DNA from: Rhodococcus qingshengii JCM 15477
GTDB taxonomy: Bacteria; Actinomycetota; Actinomycetes; Mycobacteriales; Mycobacteriaceae
Assembly (NCBI RefSeq): GCF_023221595.1
Contig: NZ_CP096568.1
Coordinates: 1-64,000 of the forward strand
Reading direction: 5' to 3'
DNA: 64,000 nt
The notes under the pieces: model-generated
Databases searched by the model: none
The model's input: the letters and a program-made list of their open reading frames with translations, nothing else
Told to the model about the DNA's origin: nothing
Shown: one piece after another, positions 18,415 through 27,294 of the stretch
Numbering within the stretch: position 1 is the first letter of the stretch
Layout: every line of letters begins with the position of its first letter
Made by a program: the position numbers and the translations under genes

Positions 18415-18569
18415 TGCGCACCTCCTCTGGTGTAAGCGTTCATCAGCAACCCCGCGGCCTTCGCCCTTATTACCTTGTTCATAAGCTTCCTCCTGTCGGC
18501 ACTGCCCAGGCTGGTGACGAATCGGGTTGCTCGTTCACGGAGTTCCTGGGGGTACTTGTAGTTCGCCAT
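18411..18569 (-). CDS. Small basic protein coupled to the decarboxylase gene
   Basis: 52-aa protein (MANYKYPQELRERATRFVTS ... AAGLLMNAYTRGGAQ), strongly basic and probably all-helical. Its stop codon overlaps the decarboxylase GTG by 4 nt, so it is very likely translated. The ATG lies 16 nt after AGGAAGGA; in-frame upstream GTG at about 18608 is an alternative. The opening recalls IS3 OrfA proteins (YPQELRERA), but the rest does not. No family recognised; a small accessory subunit is possible. Confidence 0.5.
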   Translation of the reverse strand: MANYKYPQELRERATRFVTSLGSADRRKLMNKVIRAKAAGLLMNAYTRGGAQ

Positions 18570-18661
18570 GCTGAGTTTGGGGTGATCCTTCCTGGATATC
18601 TGGCTCACCCTCGATAAGACCCGGGACGATTCATCAGGTCTCGACGTAGCACTCCACGCGT

Positions 18662-19561
18662 TCATCGTTCCTGACTCGATCGGCCGGTTGACCGGTCTGT
18701 CGTCAACCACCGACCTACTTCCCGGTTAAAGACTTGCCATTCCTCGTACTGGGGCCACATTCCCGAGTTCGTGAAGAGGAGGAAATCGCCCGACGGAACA
18801 GCCTCGGCGAGCGCCGCGCCCGCCGCTGCGGGCATTAATCGGTTGTGAGCACCCCAGCAGACGAGGAGTGGTGTCTGGATGGCAGAGAGGGCACTCTCTT
18901 CGAACGAACGGACTTCGCGAGCCTGACGAAGGAACGCCAGCATTTCGGTATGCGCCTCGAGGAAGCCGGGCCGCTGCCACATCCTCATTCGCAGCTCGAC
19001 CATTTCGGGTGGTACGGGGGTCGTCGGCGCAAGCAACCATTCGATTCGCTCGCGCATGAGCTCGAAATCAGTAGGGTCGGCGAGTGCCGCAGCCGACAAC
19101 GCTTGGAAACGGAGGACTTCGTCGGAGGGCGGCAACTCGGGCTGAGCATCCGGGATAACAGCATTGATGAGGACTCCCCCGGCAAGACGCTCAGGGGCCG
19201 TGAGCGCCACCCACTCCACGAGCTGGGCGCCGAGTGCCTCGCCGATCCAGATCGACTCGTCGATGCCCAGGCGGTCGAGGGTATTCAGGACATGGTTGGC
19301 GAGGCTATCCCAGTTCTGGGCTTTACCACCCGTGTTCGAGGTGAATCCGTGACCGAATAGATCGATGGCCACTACTCGGTGGAACTCACTTAGCGCGGCG
19401 ATGTTTCGCGCGAATACCTCCAGGTGCCCCCCCGATCCGTGCAGGAGCACACACGTGGTGCCGCCCTCGCCTGATCGCAGGACTCTCGTCCGTACGTCTC
19501 CGACATCGACGAACTCGATGGAGTGCTGCAGGCCGCCGAGATGCGTCCAGATCGTGCTCAT
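18662..19561 (-). CDS. Alpha/beta-hydrolase fold protein lacking the catalytic triad
   Basis: 299-aa protein aligned over its length with meta-cleavage-product hydrolases: oxyanion motif LLHGSGGHLEVF, nucleophile elbow, acid loop and C-terminal His loop are all recognisable. However, the elbow reads IGEALGAQ (Ser replaced by Ala), the acid loop WGAHNRLMP (usual D replaced by N) and the His loop NSGMWPQYEE (His replaced by Met). All three residues are gone while the scaffold is well kept, so it is a pseudoenzyme, a binding protein, or an enzyme with unusual chemistry. ATG 19559-19561 has AGAGGAG 3 nt upstream. First gene of an operon with the 52-aa protein, decarboxylase and tautomerase. Confidence 0.85.
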   Translation of the reverse strand: MSTIWTHLGGLQHSIEFVDVGDVRTRVLRSGEGGTTCVLLHGSGGHLEVFARNIAALSEFHRVVAIDLFGHGFTSNTGGKAQNWDSLANHVLNTLDRLGIDESIWIGEALGAQLVEWVALTAPERLAGGVLINAVIPDAQPELPPSDEVLRFQALSAAALADPTDFELMRERIEWLLAPTTPVPPEMVELRMRMWQRPGFLEAHTEMLAFLRQAREVRSFEESALSAIQTPLLVCWGAHNRLMPAAAGAALAEAVPSGDFLLFTNSGMWPQYEEWQVFNREVGRWLTTDRSTGRSSQER

Positions 19562-20068
19562 AGACTCCTCTTCTCAAGAAATTCAATCACTGCGTGGGCG
19601 TAGAGACGTAACCAAATCGCCTTGTTATAATTGACTCGCTTATAGGGTCACAGCCCAAGTTGTGAGCTCCGAGATCTTCCGGCCGGTACCTGCCACAGGT
19701 AAACCGAGCACCGGGTCTCTCTATCTGCTTCAAGCGCGCCTTGTGCTTCTATCTCGTGCTCAGTCATCGTCAACGTGCACACCCTTGTATCGCTTCTAAT
19801 GTTTGCGACGATTTCATCCCGGACCGCTGATGCCCATTTGCCTCGATTTGTCAGCGACGATCTACATCGCCATCCACCGTTTCCGCGCGGTCCTGATTAC
19901 TCGCCTGCCCAGCATTCGGCCAGAAAAGGGGTGCCGCGTCGGCCGGACGCACCTCTTGGTGTGACACGCGCATAGCCGAATCGGAGGGGCGTCGTTGGAA
20001 GGGAGGAGAAGAGGACTTGACGTCCGCAAGGAGAGCGATTTGCTCCAGACAGCGGCTCGTCGAGCATA
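19562..20068. other. Intergenic region with operon promoter
   Basis: About 500 bp between two minus-strand genes. No gene is supported. It carries the promoter entered separately. Confidence 0.5.
19624..19652 (-). promoter_or_regulatory. Promoter of the pseudo-hydrolase/decarboxylase operon
   Basis: On the minus strand TGTGAC (19647-19652), 17-bp spacer, TATAAC (19624-19629), about 60 bp upstream of the ATG at 19561. Good sigma-70-like match in an otherwise GC-rich region. Confidence 0.5.
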
Positions 20069-21301
20069 TTAACGGGCCGCAACCAGGTGCCGGAGGTCGA
20101 CCGAAGGGTCGGCCAGGCTCGCGGCATCAAGCTGCTGACCAGAGGCGATGAGGCGCATCGCGCCTCGTACGTCGCGTCCGCCGTTTATCGCGAACACACC
20201 ACTCAGTACGCCCTCGCGGAGATGGAACGCCGTGAACGAGGAACTGTCCTCAGCTCCCCGTAGGACGAGCTCGCCATCGGTCGCGAGGTGCCCGGCGGTT
20301 TGAATGTTGTACTCGAACTGGTCCGACCAGAACCACGGCACGTCGCGCTCAGGCAAGGGCTGACCGAGCAGCGCGGCAGCTACCGACTCGGCCTGATCCT
20401 GAGCGTTCTGGAACGACTCCAGCCGTCGACGTCCGATACCGCGCCAGCCAGGTTGATTAGTCACATCTCCCGCCGCGAAGACGTGGGGATTGCTGGTGCG
20501 GCCACCTTCGTCCACCACGATCCCATTGTCGATCGCCAGCGAAGCGTCCAGGGCCAGCTCGACCGCGGGCGTCATACCAACGCCGACGATGACGACATCC
20601 GCGTCAATGCGTTCTCCGTCGGCCAGCTCAACACCGTGAACCCTGTCGCGACCAAGGAATTGGCGAACCGAGGTGTCCGTCCGCACCGTCACACCCTGCC
20701 GGCGGTGCTCCTCCGCCACAAGGGTTCCCCACCGCACGCCCAGACCCCGAATCATTAGAGTAGGCCCGACCTCGAGAATCGTCACATCACACCCTAAAGT
20801 CGCTGCGCTAGCAGCTGTTTCGGCCCCTACGAAGCCGCCTCCCACGATGACGACGCGCGCACGCTCATGGAGCACCGACCTCAGAGCTTCTGCATCTGCG
20901 ATGTCCCGGAGGTGATAGACCCCAGGCAGCCGTTCGCCGGCGATGCCGAGCGGTCGACTCCGGCCGCCCGTGCACAGCACCAGACGATCCGCCGTCAAGC
21001 GGCGGCCGGAAGTGAGCTCCAAGCAGCCCTCGCTGACCGAGACCGCCTCGACCCCCTCGCCGGTGATGAGCTCTATGTCTAGGTCCCTCCATTGTCCTTG
21101 GGGTCGAAGCTGCAAATCCTCGGGTGGCACGCCCTTGGTTAGGAACTCTTTGGAGAGCGCGGGCCGCTCGTAGGGTGGGTATGGCTCTCGTCCGGCTAGC
21201 ACGATCCGCCCGTCGAATCCTCGACTCCGCAGAGCTTCCGCAGTTCGCCCGCCGGCAAGACTTGCACCAACGATGACGACGTCAGAAATGTACGAAGACA
21301 A
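20069..21301 (-). CDS. FAD-dependent ferredoxin reductase
   Basis: 410-aa protein of the rhodocoxin/putidaredoxin/BphA4 reductase type, passing electrons from NAD(P)H to a ferredoxin. FAD-binding VVIVGASLAGGRTAEALR near residue 8, second dinucleotide fold RVVIVGGGFVGAETAASA near 148, FAD ribityl motif NPHVFAAGDVTN near 290 and the reductase C-terminal domain (WFWSDQFEYNIQTAG). Begins at TTG 21299-21301 with GAGGGAG 5 nt upstream. Probable electron donor to the Rieske ferredoxin at 32041-32442, although now 11 kb away. Confidence 0.9.
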   Translation of the reverse strand: MSSYISDVVIVGASLAGGRTAEALRSRGFDGRIVLAGREPYPPYERPALSKEFLTKGVPPEDLQLRPQGQWRDLDIELITGEGVEAVSVSEGCLELTSGRRLTADRLVLCTGGRSRPLGIAGERLPGVYHLRDIADAEALRSVLHERARVVIVGGGFVGAETAASAATLGCDVTILEVGPTLMIRGLGVRWGTLVAEEHRRQGVTVRTDTSVRQFLGRDRVHGVELADGERIDADVVIVGVGMTPAVELALDASLAIDNGIVVDEGGRTSNPHVFAAGDVTNQPGWRGIGRRRLESFQNAQDQAESVAAALLGQPLPERDVPWFWSDQFEYNIQTAGHLATDGELVLRGAEDSSSFTAFHLREGVLSGVFAINGGRDVRGAMRLIASGQQLDAASLADPSVDLRHLVAAR

Positions 21302-21413
21302 TGTTGCTCCCTCTCAGATCGAACGAATGACATGGTGTGCAGTGACTTGCACGGCCGACAGGACAGGTCATCTCGCGCCAATCCACCACGCGCTGCCCTG
21401 ACTCATAGGGCAC

Positions 21414-22271
21414 TTAACCGATTGCAACGGTCGCATGTATGGAACGGTGCGGCACCATCGTTTGCCGTCCCTGCAGCATGCGGCTTGAGAGGTCTGCTCC
21501 GAATCGAGCCGCGTGTATCTTCAGCAACCGTTCAACTTCGGGGATGCTCGCGCCCTTGAGCGGGAGCTCCATCTCGAAGGCCGCCACGGTCCTCCTCAGA
21601 TGATCGACGATCGGCACCCCGATTGACGTCGAGCCGGTGCAGACCTCGTCTCTCACTAGCGAATAGCCGTTCCTGCGGATGCCTTGCATCTGTAGCGCCA
21701 ATTCTCGGGGCGCGATGATGGTGGCGGGCGTCAGAGCTTCGAGCGGCTGCGATGTCACCTGCGTAAACAGTTCTCTCGAACTAAATGCCATGATGGCCTT
21801 GCCCGATGCTGTGCAATGAATCGGCATGCGGCCACCAGTGTTCATCCATCCGACGTGGCCGTATGACGTCCCAGAGACCCGCGCGATGCAACGGACTTGT
21901 GCTTCTTCGAGCACAGACACCCCTACCACCGTCTTGAACCTGGCGAAGAGATCAGCGGCATGGCACTGAGCGAGATCACCAAACGAACCAGGTAAACGAA
22001 CCAGGCCACCCAGTTCCCCCAGGCGGTCCCCGAGCGCGTATCTCCCGTCCCCGATACGCTTCACGATCCCCCAGTCGACCAGGTCGCCACACAGTCGGTG
22101 GACCGTCGCCTTCGCTAGTCCGGCCTCTTGAGCGAGTTCCGACAGTCGGAGCGAGGGGTGAGCCGACAATGTTTCTACGATATGCCGAACCTTCCCGATG
22201 ACCGTCTCGGCGGCATACGCGCCCTGGCTTTGGGCGCACCCCGGTATGTTCAGATTGACAGCGGTACTCAC
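21414..22271 (-). CDS. IclR-family transcriptional regulator
   Basis: 285-aa protein: N-terminal winged helix (LSELAQEAGLAKATVHRLCG, about 44-64) and C-terminal effector-binding domain (CIARVSGTSYGHVGWMNTGG, PIHCTASGKAIMAF). GTG start at 22269-22271. Between the ferredoxin reductase and amidase genes in the same orientation, so probably the regulator of this amidase/aromatic cluster. It is a different lineage from the IclR protein at 42479. Confidence 0.88.
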   Translation of the reverse strand: MSTAVNLNIPGCAQSQGAYAAETVIGKVRHIVETLSAHPSLRLSELAQEAGLAKATVHRLCGDLVDWGIVKRIGDGRYALGDRLGELGGLVRLPGSFGDLAQCHAADLFARFKTVVGVSVLEEAQVRCIARVSGTSYGHVGWMNTGGRMPIHCTASGKAIMAFSSRELFTQVTSQPLEALTPATIIAPRELALQMQGIRRNGYSLVRDEVCTGSTSIGVPIVDHLRRTVAAFEMELPLKGASIPEVERLLKIHAARFGADLSSRMLQGRQTMVPHRSIHATVAIG

Positions 22272-22327
22272 TTGTCTGCCCGCCCCTTCTGGCTGGACTG
22301 ATCTACCATTTCACTTGCGCTACTCGG

Positions 22328-23797
22328 TTACGCGCCGAATCCAGGCACGGCTCCGGCTGGGGTCCCTATCAAAGGGGACTGGCTCTCATATGCGGCTGAG
22401 ACTCGAAGGACAAGGTCATCGCGATTCAAGTCCGCAACGATCTGCATCCCAATGGGAAGACCCTCGGTATCGAGCCCGCATGGGATGCTCGCGGCGGGAT
22501 TTCCTGTGATGTTGAAGGGATAGCAGAAGCCAATAATGGCGCGAGCCGCCTCTCCCCCGCGCGAACAGTCGAAGGACTCCGGCCCTTCAGCGCCCAATGG
22601 AAGCGCGGTGAACGGGACCGTCGGCGTCACGAAGGCGTCATAGCGCCGGAAGAACTCAGACGCCGACGCGTACATCGCCTGGCGCATGCGCGTCGCGTTC
22701 GCAAGTTCGAGGTATGACCAGTCCTTGCTCAGCATGCTTTTGAAACGCGGACTCACGTCGGCCTCGTACTTCTCCACGAGATCTCTGAGAGCTCCTGGAT
22801 CCGCATCCAGGGCAACGAGCGCTCCGAGGGTGTCTCGCGAGGCTGGCCTGTCCGGCGCGTCCTCGAAAACCTCGCACCCCAGCGACTGCAGTTGTATCAC
22901 TGCCCTTTCGAAGGCGCTGCGGACGTCCGGAGATACCTGCTCTTCGCCGGCCCAGTCGCTCGACCAGGCGATCCTAAGCCCGCTTAGGTCACGTTTGTCC
23001 TCGGCTAGCTGTCGCAAGAAGTGGCTGGGACTGTTGGGGAAGCGAAGCGAGTGACGGTCCCGCGAGTCCGGACCGCTCATTACGTCCATGAGGAGGGCCG
23101 CGTCAGCCACGGAGCGTGTCATCGGCCCGATGTGCTCTAATGACTCCCAACCGTTCAGACCAGGGAATCGGCCATCTCGGCACCCTGGATACAGGGGAAT
23201 CCTGCCAAATGTGGGCTTGATCCCGTACAGGCCACATAAGCTGCTGGGGATACGAACCGAACCGCCCCCGTCGCTGGCGATCGCGGCGGGCGCGAGTCCA
23301 GCCGCCACGGCAGCAGCTGAACCACCACTTGAGCCACCGGGCGACCGATCGAGATCCCAGGGGTTGCGCGTCGCTCCAAATAGTTTGTTGGCCGTCTGAT
23401 TGGCCGAGAATCCAAACTCTGCAGTGTTCGTCTTGCCGAGGATGACAGCACCGGCGCGCCGCACACGCTCCACAACGACGTCGTCCTCATCAGGGATGAA
23501 CCCCGAATATATTTCCGATCCGCCGGTGGTGCGCAGATCGCGGGTGAAAATTAAATCTTTTACTCCGAGAGGGACTCCGTGCAACGGGCCCATGTCGCCG
23601 CGCATTTGAGCCTGCTCGGCACGCCTAGCCTGCTCGCGAACTTGATCTTCGTCGACTGTACAAAAGGCACCGATGCGCCCGTCGTATGCACCAATCCGGT
23701 CGAGGAATAGCTCGCTCAGCTCAACAGGGGAGACCGCCTTGCTGTGCACGAGTTTCACGAGTTCCGTTACTTGAGCCGACTCTAGTTGATCTGCCAT
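22328..23797 (-). CDS. Amidase, amidase-signature family
   Basis: 489-aa hydrolase with the Ser-cisSer-Lys triad: K80 in GVPLGVKDLIF, Ser156/157 in GGSSGGSAAA, and S180 in SDGGGSVRIP. It hydrolyses an amide to carboxylate plus ammonia; Rhodococcus relatives act on aromatic and aliphatic amides. Start ATG 23795-23797 with GGGAG upstream. Being first in line with the IclR gene and ferredoxin reductase, it may feed an aromatic acid (for example released from an amide) into the dioxygenase pathway; this is inference. Confidence 0.9.
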   Translation of the reverse strand: MADQLESAQVTELVKLVHSKAVSPVELSELFLDRIGAYDGRIGAFCTVDEDQVREQARRAEQAQMRGDMGPLHGVPLGVKDLIFTRDLRTTGGSEIYSGFIPDEDDVVVERVRRAGAVILGKTNTAEFGFSANQTANKLFGATRNPWDLDRSPGGSSGGSAAAVAAGLAPAAIASDGGGSVRIPSSLCGLYGIKPTFGRIPLYPGCRDGRFPGLNGWESLEHIGPMTRSVADAALLMDVMSGPDSRDRHSLRFPNSPSHFLRQLAEDKRDLSGLRIAWSSDWAGEEQVSPDVRSAFERAVIQLQSLGCEVFEDAPDRPASRDTLGALVALDADPGALRDLVEKYEADVSPRFKSMLSKDWSYLELANATRMRQAMYASASEFFRRYDAFVTPTVPFTALPLGAEGPESFDCSRGGEAARAIIGFCYPFNITGNPAASIPCGLDTEGLPIGMQIVADLNRDDLVLRVSAAYESQSPLIGTPAGAVPGFGA

Positions 23798-24018
23798 AAC
23801 AAACTTCTCCCATCATTCAGTGGAAAGCGCCTTCCATGGCCTAACTCCCTTTGCGAATCCCCGCCAGGGGCGCCATGGGGGCGACAAAAGAGACCTTCAG
23901 GTTGCGGTCTCGGATGTTGAGACTTGCGGCCCGGTTCTTTTCGTCTCTATCTCGTGTGCCACGACACACACAATGATGCAACGCGGCAAACTAGTCAAGT
24001 GCCTAGTATTCTGCACTA

Positions 24019-25401
24019 GAAATTTCGCCAGTTAATTTATGCTTGGTTTTATGTCACGTCGTGGACCTTCGGCAGTCGAGATCACCTTGTCCTCGGCCGA
24101 GCGCGCCGAGCTGACACGTAGAGCCGAGTCGGCGGACCGGCGACAGTCCGAACGGGCACGCATCGTGTTGGCCTGCGCCGAAGGTGCGTCGAACGCCGGC
24201 GTGGCACGCGATCTCAATGCCGCGGTGGCGACGGTGGCGAAATGGCGACGCAAGTTCGCCGCCGACCGGCTCGACGGACTGGCCGATGCCGGGCGCAGCG
24301 GACGCCCGAAGCCAGAGTTGGCGCTGAACGACGACGAACGCGCGCAGCTAGCAGCGTGGGCACGAAGCGCGAAAACCGCTCAGCGCCTTGCGATGCGAGC
24401 CAAGATCGTGCTGCGTTGCGCCGAGGGCAGGACGAACAAGCAAACCGCCATCGATCTCGGTGTCGACGAGTCGACCGTCGATCGGTGGCGGCAGCGATTC
24501 ATCACCGGCCGGCTCGGCGGGCTGGCTGACGAGCCCCGGCTCGGTCGGCCGCCGTCGATCCTGCTCGACCAGGTCGAAGACGTGGTCATCGCGACCTTGG
24601 AATCGACGCCTGGTAGGGGCACTCACTGGTCGCGGGCGGCGATGGCGGAGCGGACCGGTCTGTCGAAATCGACCATCGGCCGGATCTGGCGCAAGTTCGA
24701 CCTCAAACCGCATCTGCAGGACTCGTTCAAGTTGTCCACCGACCCGGTATTCATTGAGAAAGTGGTCGATGTTGTTGGCTTGTACCATAATCCGGCGGAG
24801 AAGGCAGTCGCGCTCTGCGTCGATGAGAAGTCCCAGATCCAGCCTTTCGACCGGTCGCGACCTCCGATCATGCCCGACACTCCGCAATGCGGCACCCACG
24901 ACTATCTCCGTCACAGCATCACCAGCCTGTACGCGGCGTTCGACATCGCCGACGGCACCGTCATCAGCGCCCTGCACCGCCGCCACCGCGCCGTCGAATT
25001 CCGTAAGTTCCTGACCACCATCGACAAGGCTGTACCCTGTCAACTCGACGTGCATCTGGTGTGCGACAACTGCCCCACCCACAACACTCCCGAGATCAAG
25101 GCGTGGCTGGCCCGACATCCCCGCTTCCACGTCCACTTCACCCCGACCGGTTCGAGTTGGATGAATCAGGTCGAACGCTGGTTCGGCCTGCTCACCGCCA
25201 AACTCATCCGCCGCGGCGTTCACACCTCGGTCGAAGTTCTTGAAAAGGACATCGCCGCGTGGATCGACGAATGGAACGACAATCCCCGCCCCTTCCGCTG
25301 GACCAAGACCGCCGACGAGATCCTCGAGTCTCTCGCCGACTACCTGGCCAAGGTCAACCCGAACACCACTAAACAGGTCAATAATTAATGGGGGTAATTT
25401 C
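24019..25401 (+). mobile_element. IS630-family insertion sequence, apparently intact
   Basis: 1383-bp element. Imperfect terminal inverted repeats of about 24 bp start at 24019 (GAAATTTCGCC...) and, on the complement, at 25401 (GAAATTACCCC...), sharing GAAATT and TTAATT blocks. A TA dinucleotide flanks each end (24017-24018 and 25402-25403), the target duplication expected for IS630/Tc1-mariner elements. It separates the amidase operon from the TetR gene. Confidence 0.85.
24039..25388 (+). CDS. IS630-family DDE transposase
   Basis: 449-aa transposase. Two N-terminal helix-turn-helix units (ARDLNAAVATVAKWRRKF, AIDLGVDESTVDRWRQRF) and the DDE catalytic core: ALCVDEKSQIQ, LVCDNCPTHNTPEIKAWL and SSWMNQVERWFGLL supply the three acids. 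Full length with no frameshift, so likely active. An internal ATG at 24051 is an alternative start. Confidence 0.92.
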   Translation: MLGFMSRRGPSAVEITLSSAERAELTRRAESADRRQSERARIVLACAEGASNAGVARDLNAAVATVAKWRRKFAADRLDGLADAGRSGRPKPELALNDDERAQLAAWARSAKTAQRLAMRAKIVLRCAEGRTNKQTAIDLGVDESTVDRWRQRFITGRLGGLADEPRLGRPPSILLDQVEDVVIATLESTPGRGTHWSRAAMAERTGLSKSTIGRIWRKFDLKPHLQDSFKLSTDPVFIEKVVDVVGLYHNPAEKAVALCVDEKSQIQPFDRSRPPIMPDTPQCGTHDYLRHSITSLYAAFDIADGTVISALHRRHRAVEFRKFLTTIDKAVPCQLDVHLVCDNCPTHNTPEIKAWLARHPRFHVHFTPTGSSWMNQVERWFGLLTAKLIRRGVHTSVEVLEKDIAAWIDEWNDNPRPFRWTKTADEILESLADYLAKVNPNTTKQVNN

Positions 25402-25517
25402 TATTGCAGTAGACTAGCTTCGCCTTACTCTGATTTACGAACCCTTTCCGAGCATGAGCTTCGAGACCGCGAGCTACGGTGGGTGTACCGTCGCACTCCC
25501 CGGAGAGATGAGGTGAC

Positions 25518-26198
25518 ATGTCCGCAGCCGACGCCGCGCCAACGGATCGCGCACTTCCCTACGGCGAGGGACGCGCAGCCCTCCTTGCCGCTGTCGTGCG
25601 CATAGTGGCGGAGCGGGGACTGCGGAATCTCACGTACCGCGCCGTGGCGAAGGAGGCGGGAGTCACCCACGGCCTCGTGACGCACCACTTTGGCACACGG
25701 GATGCTCTGATCCACGCGGCTCTGGAGTACTCGCTCGAGACCAGCATCCCGGCCATCAGCACCGAAGCTGGCAGCGGGCGACTGGACAGCCTGTTCGCCA
25801 GCCTGGCCGAGATAGTCGATCAAGATCCCGGCCCACAGGCTTTCCAGTACGAGCTCATGCTCGAGGCGCGGCGCCAACCGGAGCTTCGGCCGTACGTTGA
25901 AGACATTTACACCGTGTTTCATGAAACCGTACGCGGCGAGCTCGAGCGAGCAGGTATCGATTCAGACGAGGCCTTTGTCCACTTGATCTTCTCCGCCCTT
26001 GAAGGCCTGGTATTCCAGCAGACGGCGCTGGGACGGCCCGACGCCACTCGCGCGGCCCTGAAGCGCTTACGCGAGGTGCTGCAGCTGGTCCAGGAGGCCC
26101 GTCGCCCCCTGAGTGAACCCGGTGAATGTTCTTCGCCCGGAATCGTTTCCGGGCCGCGCTCTACTCCTCAAGCCGTCAGCAGCGCCGTCCGCCCGTGA
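25518..26198 (+). CDS. TetR-family transcriptional regulator
   Basis: 226-aa protein with a TetR N-terminal DNA-binding domain (LRNLTYRAVAKEAGVTHGLV, THHFGTRDALIHAAL, about 34-70) and a helical ligand-binding domain. ATG 25518 is preceded by GAGGT. Its target is not obvious: the next gene downstream on the other strand is a dead aldehyde dehydrogenase, and upstream is the IS630 element, so it may be an orphan. Confidence 0.87.
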   Translation: MSAADAAPTDRALPYGEGRAALLAAVVRIVAERGLRNLTYRAVAKEAGVTHGLVTHHFGTRDALIHAALEYSLETSIPAISTEAGSGRLDSLFASLAEIVDQDPGPQAFQYELMLEARRQPELRPYVEDIYTVFHETVRGELERAGIDSDEAFVHLIFSALEGLVFQQTALGRPDATRAALKRLREVLQLVQEARRPLSEPGECSSPGIVSGPRSTPQAVSSAVRP

Positions 26199-26299
26199 GC
26201 GGGCGTGGGAGAGCTACCAGCTCCGAGAAACCTGTAGCTCTTCCACCCGTCACATGGATCTCGTCGGAGACGAGTCCAGAGGACGACATTGACTACCGT

Positions 26300-26935
26300 C
26301 TTCTTGGTGTTAGCGAGGATGCCCCGCTCCAGCCGAGCTCACTACCGATCTCGCTGTTCTTCATGCCTCCCCTTGCCTGGCAGTGCAGCGCCGATCGCGG
26401 TCCAGCCATTGACCCAGACGGCACCGGCCTGCACTTGCGCGGCAAGGGAGTGTGCAGCGGTGACGTCCTTCGTCCACATCGTCACAGCGTGCCGGTATGC
26501 GTTGTGTTGGCGATCCAAACAGCGTCTTCGGAGTCGTCGAGGTATCACGGTGCCGACCAGACCGAAGATCTCCTCGCGGGCGCTCGTCATGACGTTGTCC
26601 GCGTGGGCGAAGATCGGGGGCAATACAAAGAACCTGGCGCCGTCCGGGAGGCCGCCCGGCCACCAGCCGGGCGCCTTTCCGCCCACCCCTTCTCGATGTA
26701 GCCCCGCATCCGCTCCTACTGCATCTCGGTCACTAGCGTGCCCATCGTCGTTGCCAGGTCGAACGGGTCACCGAGCGCCTGCTGGGAGCGGCACCAGCGA
26801 GGGCATCGACGACGTCGAAGTAGAGGAAGCGGTGCGCCAGCACCCGTGTGCCGACCGCACGCACCTCCCCCCTGGTTCAAGAATGGTCCCATGCCGCCCA
26901 CCGCGGCTTCCGCCTCGGTATCCGTCAGTGTCAAG
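26300..26935 (-). pseudogene. Aldehyde dehydrogenase pseudogene
   Basis: Minus-strand pieces match the C-terminal half of NAD-aldehyde dehydrogenases in order: GPFLNQGGGACGRHT (active-site region), LGDPFDLATTMGTLVTEMQ followed at once by a TAG stop, RMRGYIEKGWAE, FVLPPIFAHADNVMTSAREE IFG, then AVTMWTKDVTAAHSLAAQVQ and GAVWVNGW in further frames. At least one nonsense codon and several frameshifts make it non-functional, and the N-terminal half is missing. It probably belonged to the aromatic lower pathway. Confidence 0.75.
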
Positions 26936-27039
26936 TCCCGAGTTGCGTTGGGGGTGAGCGTGTGTTCGCATCTCAGGCCGCAGATGCGGCCGCGGTTGAC
27001 CGCTGCTCGACACGCTGACCAGCATGGAACTGACTGGTG

Positions 27040-27275
27040 CGGCGCTTACCGCCCATGCAATCCCACCCAGCTGGAGCACGTCGCCGACTGCGCCCAGGTC
27101 GCGCGCACTGGGTCCTGTCCGTGAACGGCAACCAGTCACAGCTGCGTCGCAAGCTCGCCGGGCTGCCCTGGCACGGGATCGAGCCTGATGACCGCCTCAC
27201 CAGAGCCATCAACGCCGCCGCCGAACTGCGACATGACAGCCGCGACGCCCCACGGCGGCTCAAAATCATCTGACT
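27040..27275 (+). pseudogene. ISAs1-family transposase fragment
   Basis: The frame contains HWVLSVNGNQSQLRRKLAGL PW, the typical motif of ISAs1/H-repeat-associated transposases (VKGNQP.L...L..LPW). Only some 50 residues survive, between two degenerate metabolic genes. Confidence 0.55.
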
Positions 27276-27294
27276 TTGGCGACTCCCTGCAGCT

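Noticed and set aside
24348..25223. 291-codon minus-strand frame within the IS630 element
   Set aside because: Antisense to the transposase, which carries a full DDE core.
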